A stretch of DNA of 64,000 nt from Burkholderia sp. Bp9142 (GTDB lineage Bacteria > Pseudomonadota > Gammaproteobacteria > Burkholderiales > Burkholderiaceae), in assembly GCF_003853415.1 (NCBI RefSeq), contig NZ_QTPP01000023.1, forward strand, positions 1 through 64,000, read 5' to 3'. The notes under the pieces are model-generated. The model worked only from the letters and a program-made list of their open reading frames with translations. It was not told the origin of the DNA and searched no databases. Position 1 is the first letter of the stretch, and the number at the start of each line of letters is the position of its first letter. Of the stretch, positions 23,821 through 30,293 are shown in pieces. The position numbers and the translations under genes are program-made.

Positions 23821-24525
23821 ATGGCAAGGAAAAATCCCCCAATCTATATGGTCGGCGGTAGCAAGGGTGGTGTCGGCAAGAGTTTTGTGACGCTGGCGCT
23901 GGTCGATTACCTGCAACGCACGGATATCAACGTCGTGCTGGTGGAGACGGATACGTCCAATCCTGATGTCATGAAAGCGGTCCACGCCGAAATCGAATGC
24001 GCGTCATGTGATCTGGATGATGTGAGCGGCTGGATCGACCTCGTCAACTTCTGCGATATGCACCGGGATGCGACCGTTGTCGTCAACACGGCGGCCCGGA
24101 GTCAGTCGGGTGTCGAGCAGTACGGAGGAACGCTCGCTAGCGCCCTTGATGAGCTCGCCCGGCGTCTAGTCGTGCTGTGGGTCATTAACCGGCAACGCGA
24201 TAGTCTTGAACTGCTGATCAAGTTTGGCGCGACGTTCCCGAACGCAATCACACATGTTGTGCGCAACGGCTACTTTGGTTCGCCGGAGAAGTTTTCCCTT
24301 TACCGGGACTCGCAATTGCGCAACGCCGTTGAGGCACAAGGCCAATCGTTGGATTTTCCCGACCTTGCGGATCGCGTCGCGGACGAGCTGCGTAGCCAGC
24401 GTCTGTCGGTTGGGAAGGCGGTGCAAACGATGCATATTGGTGAGCGGGCGGAACTGCTGCGCTGGCGTGCGATATACGGCACGATGTTCGTCAAGCTGAC
24501 AGATCATGTGCAATTGGAGCGGTGA
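23821..24525 (+). CDS. ParA/MinD-type ATPase, TraL/MobD/StbB-like
   Basis: A 234-residue deviant Walker ATPase. The P-loop KGGVGKSF (residues 15-22) carries the signature lysine of the ParA/MinD family. VVLVETDTSNPDV is the Walker A' strand and a conserved aspartate region follows. The size and the position 9 bases after a TraK-like gene match TraL of IncP plasmids and MobD/StbB of mobilizable plasmids, which assist mobilization or plasmid positioning. There is no partner ParB gene, which argues against a complete partition system. Confidence 0.75.
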   Translation: MARKNPPIYMVGGSKGGVGKSFVTLALVDYLQRTDINVVLVETDTSNPDVMKAVHAEIECASCDLDDVSGWIDLVNFCDMHRDATVVVNTAARSQSGVEQYGGTLASALDELARRLVVLWVINRQRDSLELLIKFGATFPNAITHVVRNGYFGSPEKFSLYRDSQLRNAVEAQGQSLDFPDLADRVADELRSQRLSVGKAVQTMHIGERAELLRWRAIYGTMFVKLTDHVQLER

Positions 24526-24668
24526 GGTCGCCCGGTGCGCTCGCGCGCCTGTTACTTGAGGTCGGAACGTCCCAGTCGGTGAGAATATTCGGGAGCCGCG
24601 CAGACTTTGCCAACTGCCGTTTGGCAGCAGTGATATGGCTTATATGACGGACTCAAGGAGAGCCCGTC

Positions 24669-24791
24669 ATGAAAAAATATGATAGTTATCCTGACTGTCT
24701 TGGTTTGAGTAGGGCGACGCGATGTCGCCCTCCGGTACTTACACTTTCATTTGGCGCATGGCGTCGGCCAGCATCCACAGGGCGCGATTGA
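24669..24791 (+). CDS. short open frame with strong ribosome site (doubtful)
   Basis: A 40-codon frame beginning MKKYDSYPDCLGLSR follows AAGGAGAGCCCGTC, a strong Shine-Dalgarno at good spacing. Only the first 20 codons look plausible; from about 24739 it overlaps the 3' end of the convergent DUF932 gene in antisense. It may be the 5' remnant of a gene broken by insertion of the neighbouring DNA. Confidence 0.25.
   Translation: MKKYDSYPDCLGLSRATRCRPPVLTLSFGAWRRPASTGRD
24711..24731. terminator. hairpin at the 3' end of the DUF932 gene
   Basis: AGGGCGAC (24711-24718), loop GCGAT and GTCGCCCT (24724-24731) form a perfect 8-bp stem just past the DUF932 stop. No U tract follows in the leftward direction, so it may act only as an mRNA end stabiliser. 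Confidence 0.4.
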
Positions 24792-25572
24792 GCTTTACGT
24801 CCTGGTCGATTCCGGTGATGGGACGTGTCGACATAGCGCGCCCGGTGCGCGAGCGGCCATGCAGCCCGCCTTTCGTGAGGTTTTCCTGCACTCGGTTAAA
24901 CACCGTCCAGAGGTCGTCGCGGCGATCCTCGAAACGGCGGGGAGCGAGTAGTTGGCTTTCAGTGATCGGGGCAGGGGCCTCGGCATCGGTTGGGCCGTAG
25001 CGCAGCGCGAGCGCGGAGCGGGCGAACGCATGCTGTTCGTCACGGTTCAGCGACACGTCGCGCATGCCTTCCTTTTGTTCGCGAATCAGTTCGAAACCGT
25101 CGAGCACGTCGAACGCACCATTGATGACGTTCTGAATGATGTTCCCCTTGTGCGGCACGCGAATATCGGCGACGTTGTCGCCCGCAATCATGCCGTTCTG
25201 GCAGACAAAGCGCAGCAAGCCGGAGAGCATCTGATAGCTACTTGTGCCGTCGTGTGAGTTCAGCAACACGATTTCGTTGGCTTCGTCGCCATTGATTTGC
25301 TCGGCGTGACGAAGGCGAAGCATGTGCTTTGTGTAGTCGTGCTTGCCCTGATCGCGCACGCGGGTTTGGCAGATCATGAACGGCTGGAATCCTTCGTTAC
25401 GCAGGCCGCGCAATACGTCGATGGTCGGAATGTAGGTGTAGCGCTCCGATCGGCTTTCATGCTTGCCGTCCGCGAAGATGGACGGTGCAACGCTGCGAAT
25501 CTGATCGTCCGACAGGGGCGAGTCGGCACGAAGCATCGGGGAGCTGTAATGGAAAGAAGAGGCGAGTTGCAT
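24739..25572 (-). CDS. DUF932 family protein (plasmid/phage-type)
   Basis: A 277-residue DUF932 protein, a family common on plasmids, integrative elements and phages and of unknown biochemical role. It starts MQLASSFHYSSPMLRADSPLSDD and contains GFQPFMICQTRVRD, HDGTSSYQMLSGLLRFVCQNG and IQNVINGAFDVLDGFE, all typical. The frame is open far upstream, but the start at 25572 has GGAG upstream on the minus strand and the upstream part is the palindrome region. It is a marker for mobile DNA and supports the mobilizable-element interpretation of this segment. Confidence 0.85.
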   Translation of the reverse strand: MQLASSFHYSSPMLRADSPLSDDQIRSVAPSIFADGKHESRSERYTYIPTIDVLRGLRNEGFQPFMICQTRVRDQGKHDYTKHMLRLRHAEQINGDEANEIVLLNSHDGTSSYQMLSGLLRFVCQNGMIAGDNVADIRVPHKGNIIQNVINGAFDVLDGFELIREQKEGMRDVSLNRDEQHAFARSALALRYGPTDAEAPAPITESQLLAPRRFEDRRDDLWTVFNRVQENLTKGGLHGRSRTGRAMSTRPITGIDQDVKLNRALWMLADAMRQMKV

Positions 25573-25680
25573 GGCAATCTCCACAGCAAAAGGGTTGAAC
25601 GACGGGCTGCGGGGTGGCCTTGCTGCTTTCGCGAAAAACCCTCCCGGTGGAACTCGGGGTTGGCTTTTGCTTGTTCCTGG

Positions 25681-25831
25681 CACCCTGGTTCCTGCCCGTG
25701 CGACCCAAGGAGCCGAGGGTGGCACGGTGTCAAGGAAAGCGGCGAGGGATGGTGCGGGCAACACGGTCCCTCGCCCCTTGATGCCGTGCCGCCCTCGGCT
25801 ACGGTCGCGGGATAGGGCAGGAACCAGGGTG
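25681..25831. repeat. 151-bp interrupted palindrome upstream of DUF932
   Basis: Outer arms of 17 bp are perfect (25681-25697 with 25815-25831). GCGACC (25700-25705) pairs with GGTCGC (25803-25808). Middle arms of 25 bp match at 22 positions (25711-25735 with 25776-25800), and the differences are mostly G-U compatible. The inner stem GGCGAGGGA/TCCCTCGCC (25741-25749, 25767-25775) is perfect with a 17-base loop. Single-stranded DNA here would fold into a long hairpin. Confidence 0.85.
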
Positions 25832-26102
25832 TCAGGCGCACGCCGAGGCAAGAGTTCGACGGGAAGAAGGGCGAAGTCCAGGTTATTCACAGTTTCCGGG
25901 GACAACGCTGTGAACAACTCGAGCGTGCAGAGCGTAAGTAATTGAGCGGTATTGGATTTTGCGTCGAACTGTACGGTAAGCGCGAAATGGTTCAGGAATC
26001 GAGCGTTCGATCGCCCCCGGTTCACTCTTGCTCGGAGCCGTATGGGCATCAGAAGGTGCCCGCCCCGTATACTGTTGCCGACATCAGGACATGGGGGTGG
26101 GT

Positions 26103-26768
26103 ATGGCGCTTCAGTGGATCGAGTATCTGAAGCAGAGTGGCTGGCTGGATCTGCTGAAAGTTGGCGGTGTCGCTGGCATTGTGAGTTCGGTCGTCACGCT
26201 GAGCTGGAATGAGTTGCGGGAGGCCAGAGTCAGTAGGCGCGAAGCGCGGCATGTGGCGCTGACCGTGGCGCTTTCGCTCGAAAGCTATGCCCGTGATGCC
26301 CGACTGATGATGCATCACGCTGTCTGGGCCGCGGAGGAGGCAGGCCGTTTGCAGTCGTATGAGCCGATCCGTGGCGTTGTGTTACCTCCGTTCGTATTCC
26401 CGGAGCCGATCGATTGGAAGTGGCTGAAACACAACGTTGCCTCGCAACTCCGCGAGTTTCCAGCCATGCTGCATTCGACCCGTCAGGCTCTGTCCGCCGA
26501 GTGGGAATACGGTGACCCGATCGACCGGTGTGTGGAAGTGGAATTCGAGTGTGCGAAGGCTGCGGTGAGGGCGTTGGAGCTATCTCATTTGACGCGCGCA
26601 AGGCATGACGTTGCAGCATGGAAGCCCATCGTTCCGGATGCCGATCTGAGAAGTGAACTCGTGCAGTTCATTTCAGAGCAGAGCGCGAAGCGTGAGGCAT
26701 CTCGGGAGAAACAACGGCAGGCAGCAGCCAACATGACTGTCGGAGAGCCCATCCCTGGAGAGCAGTGA
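26103..26768 (+). CDS. unknown protein with N-terminal membrane segment
   Basis: A 221-residue protein without a recognised family. The first 35 residues include a hydrophobic helix (LLKVGGVAGIVSSVVTLSW, about residues 14-32), so it is probably anchored in the inner membrane with the rest in the cytoplasm. The body is helical and charged, and the C-terminal 30 residues are Lys/Glu/Gln-rich. The ATG at 26103 has GGGGG 7 bases upstream; an earlier start at 26028 would add 25 residues without hydrophobic character. It is the last gene before the transposon. Confidence 0.7.
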   Translation: MALQWIEYLKQSGWLDLLKVGGVAGIVSSVVTLSWNELREARVSRREARHVALTVALSLESYARDARLMMHHAVWAAEEAGRLQSYEPIRGVVLPPFVFPEPIDWKWLKHNVASQLREFPAMLHSTRQALSAEWEYGDPIDRCVEVEFECAKAAVRALELSHLTRARHDVAAWKPIVPDADLRSELVQFISEQSAKREASREKQRQAAANMTVGEPIPGEQ

Positions 26769-26987
26769 TGGTATTGCGCGATCGCGCTAAACCGACGACC
26801 GGCAGTTCAGTCTTGTGCCCGTGGATAAGCTCAAGTTGCGATGAGGAAGAGCTCGAGCTTCTTAACCTTGATTCGTGACGGCTAGCGTCTGCGGCCGCTC
26901 AATGTCGGGCCGGTTGAAATGAAGGGGAACATATTAAGGGCTATGTTACCCTTCATTTCGGGACATGGACGAAGCCGCGGCGTGCGC
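26769..26987. other. non-coding region before the transposon left end
   Basis: No gene is visible. It carries the near-perfect inverted repeat at 26916-26959 described separately, about 28 bases outside the transposon end repeat. Confidence 0.5.
26916..26959. repeat. 17-bp inverted repeat, 16/17 matched
   Basis: GAAATGAAGGGGAACAT (26916-26932) pairs with ATGTTACCCTTCATTTC (26943-26959), loop ATTAAGGGCT. There is no U tract. Its position suggests a regulatory or recombination-related site rather than a terminator. Confidence 0.7.
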
Positions 26988-27030
26988 CGCTCGCGCAACT
27001 AAAGTTGTGGCTATGTTTCAACTAAAGTTG
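26988..27030. repeat. transposon left-end transposase sites
   Basis: Two copies of CAACTAAAGTTG lie at 26996-27007 and 27019-27030, 23 bases apart. The outer copy extends into the 19-bp terminal inverted repeat shared with the right end. Confidence 0.8.
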
Positions 27031-27087
27031 TGTCGAACCGCGCCGGACGCTCTGCGAGCGCTGGATTCTCGCCACCGGTTGTGCCGC

Positions 27088-28665
27088 TCAGCGACGCGGC
27101 GTCTTCGCCGCGCGCAGCAGGACTTGCTCGAGCGCGCGCATCTCGACCGGTTTCGCGAGGTGGGCATCGAAGCCGGCGTGTTCGGTGCGCTCGCGATCGG
27201 CCGGACGGATGTAGCCCGACACCGCGACGAAATGGGTGCGGGCAAGGCCCGCGGCCGACCTCAACTTGCGAAGTAACTCGAATCCGTCGACGTGGGGCAT
27301 CGACAGGTCGATCAACATCAGGTGCGGCCGGTAGGCGCGCGCCAGCCGCAGGGCGTCATGCGCATCATAGGCGACTCGGGGGGCGTGCCCCTCCAGCTGA
27401 AGCAGCATGCTGAGCGTATCGGCCGATTCGTGGTCGTCATCGACCACGACAATCCGCAGCGGCATCATCGCCGTATCGGTGTCCGCGCTGAACGGTGCGG
27501 CTTCTGAAATTGCTTCGCTCGTGGTCGGCAGCCGCACGACGAATGTCGCTCCTTGGCCGCGGCCCGGGCTTTCCGCAAAGATCGAGCCGCCGTGCAAGCG
27601 GACAAATGACCGACAAAGCGCCAGGCCGAGTCCGAGCCCGACGGGGGGCGAGGTGCTCACCGCGCCTTGTTGGTCGAACAGATCGAAGATCGACACGAGC
27701 GCACTCGGAGCGATGCCCGGGCCGCGGTCGGTCACACGGATCTCAATGGTGCCGCCCTCGGCCAGCGCTGCCACGTCGATCTGGCTACCCCGCGGAGCAA
27801 ACTTGGATGCGTTATCGAGCAGGTTATGCAGTACCTGAACCAGTCGGGCCCGGTCGCCGCGGAGGTTGATGTCGCCGGCCGGGAGCGCGACGGCGATACG
27901 CTGCCCACGTGCATTCGTTTTTGCCTGAACACTGTCGACCGCACGCGTCACGATATCGCCTGCCGTGACCACGCGGATGTCCAGCCTCACCTTGCCGGCC
28001 GCGATGTGGCCGAGGTCCAGCAGGTCGTCTGCCAATCGTGCGAGCTGCCCGAGCTGCCGATCGATCGCGTCGCGACACTGGGCCATGTCAGGCGCGAGAT
28101 CGGGCGCCGTCTGTAAGATGCCGACCGAGTTGCGCAATGGCGCGAGGTGATTGCGTAGCTCGTGGCCCAGCGTTGCGATGAACTGTTGGAGCCGGTGAGT
28201 CGATGCCGCCAGTTCGGCCACGCGCTTGCGTTCCGTGATGTCGCGCATGATTTTGATGAATCCGCAAAGCTGCCCGGCAGGGTCACGAACAGCGGTGATG
28301 GTGACGTGCGCCCAGAAGCGCGACCCGTCCTTACGCACCCGCCATCCTTCTTCCTCGAAGCGGGGCGAGCTGGTCGCCCCGTCAAGACCGCGCATCGGCC
28401 GATCCGCCTCGATGGCTTCGGCCGGATATAGGCACGAGAAATGGCGGCCGATGACCTCGTCGGCGTGATACCCGGTCGTCAATTCCGCGCCAGCGTTCCA
28501 CGTCACGACGGTGCCATGGCGGTCGAGCAGGCAAATCGCGCAATCGGTAATGGACTCGACGACGGCTTGAAACCGCAATTCGCCGAGTTGATGGTGCAGG
28601 ATAGCGGTCGCGCCTACGGCGAGGCTGGGTGATGCCGCTGGTGTCGATTCGGGTTGCTGAATCAC
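27088..28665 (-). CDS. PAS hybrid histidine kinase with C-terminal receiver
   Basis: A 525-residue hybrid kinase. Order: a PAS/PAC domain (about 30-150, with DRHGTVVTWNAGAELTTGY and a PAC tail ending FIKIMRDITERK), a HisKA dimer with the phospho-acceptor histidine in LGHELRNHLAPL (about His168), an HATPase with LLDNASKFAPRG and DRGPGIAP, and a receiver with VVVDDDHESAD and LIDLSMPHVDG (Asp near 455). No transmembrane segment or DNA-binding output is visible, so it is cytoplasmic and should pass phosphate to another protein. The GTG start at 28665 was chosen for its GGAG at 8 bases. It lies inside the transposon next to the left end. Confidence 0.88.
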   Translation of the reverse strand: MIQQPESTPAASPSLAVGATAILHHQLGELRFQAVVESITDCAICLLDRHGTVVTWNAGAELTTGYHADEVIGRHFSCLYPAEAIEADRPMRGLDGATSSPRFEEEGWRVRKDGSRFWAHVTITAVRDPAGQLCGFIKIMRDITERKRVAELAASTHRLQQFIATLGHELRNHLAPLRNSVGILQTAPDLAPDMAQCRDAIDRQLGQLARLADDLLDLGHIAAGKVRLDIRVVTAGDIVTRAVDSVQAKTNARGQRIAVALPAGDINLRGDRARLVQVLHNLLDNASKFAPRGSQIDVAALAEGGTIEIRVTDRGPGIAPSALVSIFDLFDQQGAVSTSPPVGLGLGLALCRSFVRLHGGSIFAESPGRGQGATFVVRLPTTSEAISEAAPFSADTDTAMMPLRIVVVDDDHESADTLSMLLQLEGHAPRVAYDAHDALRLARAYRPHLMLIDLSMPHVDGFELLRKLRSAAGLARTHFVAVSGYIRPADRERTEHAGFDAHLAKPVEMRALEQVLLRAAKTPRR

Positions 28666-28683
28666 TGCGAGTCTCCATGGTCC

Positions 28684-28706
28684 GGTGCATGCCGAGCGCA
28701 TGCACC
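28684..28706. promoter_or_regulatory. 9-bp perfect inverted repeat upstream of the kinase gene
   Basis: GGTGCATGC (28684-28692), CGAGC and GCATGCACC (28698-28706) form a perfect palindrome 18 bases before the kinase start. It may be an operator or an mRNA hairpin affecting translation. Confidence 0.45.
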
Positions 28707-29197
28707 AAGGGGGCCTGTCGGGGGGGCACTGTCGCAAGAGATACCGCGCGAAATCGCGAGCCACGAGCTTAGACGCTGTTTTCTCAGCTCGCAATCAGGG
28801 GTTGTTGAAGGAATAGGAATCGATATCACTTCACCCGGAAGGATATGGTTGCGCTGACACCGGGCCGACGTGATGAGGGGTAATCGCGCGGTTCATCAAG
28901 CTCGGTTGCCGAGCAGAACACGCCCATAGTGATAACAAGGTTATCTTGCCGACGTCGGCTGGCGCACACGATTGCACGCTTTTTGAGGTTGGTACCACCG
29001 GTTCGTCACAACCCCATCGAAGCCCCTTGAACGCGCTTGTGCCAGCGGCAGTGTCCGTTTCTCTGCCTCGGCCGCACCGTTCCCCCGATGGGGCTTTTGC
29101 ACGCAGGATGCGGCCGTGGAAGCAGCTTTGCTGGCGCCCTGATATTGATCAGCTATATTGAAATTGCCTCGGGGATCGAACAAGGGACGGGCATAAC
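28707..29197. other. non-coding region inside the transposon
   Basis: No convincing gene. A 15-bp palindrome GATAACAAGGTTATC is at 28931-28945, and a short CCCC-GAT-GGGG hairpin with CTTTT follows at 29083-29097. Confidence 0.5.
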
Positions 29198-29410
29198 ATG
29201 AAATACACGAACGACGAGAATGCCGGGCCCATCTGGGGCGTGGTCGCGGGTCTTATTCTGGCCGCCGTTGGCCTAGCGATGGGTGTGTTTCCCAAGTCTC
29301 TGCATAGCACCGACACGCTGAACGATTTTGTCGCGTCCGGCGTTACGATGATCGGAATTTTCCTGGTCGTGTACGCCATCCACGAGCTGCGTCGGGCGCG
29401 TCAACGCTGA
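29198..29410 (+). CDS. small membrane protein with two transmembrane helices
   Basis: A 70-residue protein. Two hydrophobic helices are visible: IWGVVAGLILAAVGLAMGVF (about 12-31) and VASGVTMIGIFLVVYAIHEL (about 45-64), joined by a polar loop and ended by RRARQR. It is preceded by AAGGGACGGG. No family is recognised. It is cargo of the transposon and its last codons overlap the convergent gene by 10 bases. Confidence 0.65.
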   Translation: MKYTNDENAGPIWGVVAGLILAAVGLAMGVFPKSLHSTDTLNDFVASGVTMIGIFLVVYAIHELRRARQR

Positions 29411-29703
29411 ACGCCGGAGCCCTCGTCGCCGGTGTCCACGAGAAGGTCATCGACGATGATTTCGCCAGCGGAGCGGCCCGCGCGCAAGGCATCGAGACCG
29501 TCGACAAACGGCTTGCCTTTTTCATCCGCCAAGCGAATTGGCGCTAGGCAGAAGGACCGTGGGTGCGCCGCGCGCACCTGGACGATTGCGACGAAGCCGA
29601 CGAATGGGTCTTCGCAGGAGATCGCGTTACTGCGAGACGCGTCGACCTTGTGTTCGCAGCGAACGTCGATCGTATAGCCACGGTAAGTGTATGCGCTGGT
29701 CAT
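29401..29703 (-). CDS. unknown small cytoplasmic protein
   Basis: A 100-residue protein starting MTSAYTYRGYTIDVRCEH. It has alternating short beta strands (VGFVAIVQVRAAHP) and a C-terminal acidic helix (GEIIVDDLLVD). Small proteins that begin YxYRGYxIDV are frequent in Burkholderia genomes but have no assigned function that I can name. GCGAGGCGAAC precedes the start. It overlaps the convergent membrane-protein gene at its 3' end. Confidence 0.6.
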   Translation of the reverse strand: MTSAYTYRGYTIDVRCEHKVDASRSNAISCEDPFVGFVAIVQVRAAHPRSFCLAPIRLADEKGKPFVDGLDALRAGRSAGEIIVDDLLVDTGDEGSGVQR

Positions 29704-29790
29704 GTTCGCCTCGCTGCGAGTGGGGCAAATGCCGAAAGTTGGCACGGGGAAGTATAGCCATGTGCCCCCCGATTGCGAGATGAATCTTGC

Positions 29791-30192
29791 CTATGCGGAC
29801 CAGTCGCTGCTGTAGGCCAACTCGATGATCTTCTTCGTAGGAATACTTGCCCGCAGTTTGGCGATCGCGTCGTGACGAACCAATTTGCATCGCGCGATCT
29901 CATTACTCGCTTGCGGCTTCAGGTCGGCTCCGAGTTCACCGATAAACACGTGGTGCATTTTTGAGAGGCCGCCGAAGTGCATTGCGTAGGTGAGGTCCAA
30001 GCCGACCAGACCAGTTTCTTCCAACAGCTCGCGGTGTGCCGCTTCGAGCGGCGTCTCGCCGGTCTTAATGGTGCCGCCCGGCAACGCCCATCGCGACGCC
30101 GCACGGGCGACCAGCAAGACCCGTTGACCCTGAAGGCACACAACAGTTGCGCGTTCTTTGACGGGCAAATCGATAGTTTCTTGGCTGCTCAT
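29791..30192 (-). CDS. NUDIX hydrolase
   Basis: A 133-residue single-domain NUDIX enzyme. The Nudix box GGTIKTGETPLEAAHRELLE plus ETGL fits GX5EX7REUXEEXGU exactly and provides the metal-binding glutamates. Such enzymes cleave nucleoside diphosphates linked to another group; the precise substrate cannot be predicted. It stands between cargo and the transposition operon, 100 bases from the tniQ stop, and is transcribed in the same direction. Confidence 0.88.
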   Translation of the reverse strand: MSSQETIDLPVKERATVVCLQGQRVLLVARAASRWALPGGTIKTGETPLEAAHRELLEETGLVGLDLTYAMHFGGLSKMHHVFIGELGADLKPQASNEIARCKLVRHDAIAKLRASIPTKKIIELAYSSDWSA

Positions 30193-30293
30193 GAGGATGA
30201 CGCTCGAGTACTTTTCGGCATTTTAAGGTCGCCGGGCTGGATGTCGGTCGTCGGAGATGTTGTGGTGCTCCTGGCGGCCCACTGGACGAAGGC

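Noticed and set aside
23821..24525. A chromosomal or plasmid ParAB partition system
   Set aside because: The ATPase has a ParA-type P-loop, but no ParB gene or parS-like repeats are adjacent; the TraK-like neighbour fits mobilization better.
22681..24738. A CRISPR array or toxin-antitoxin pair in the mobilization region
   Set aside because: No regular direct repeats with spacers are present, and the TraK-like/ATPase pair does not fit known toxin-antitoxin sizes or motifs.
25571..25945. A plus-strand frame of 124 codons in the palindrome region
   Set aside because: It reads through the 151-bp inverted repeat, has no family similarity and its codon pattern is set by the palindrome.
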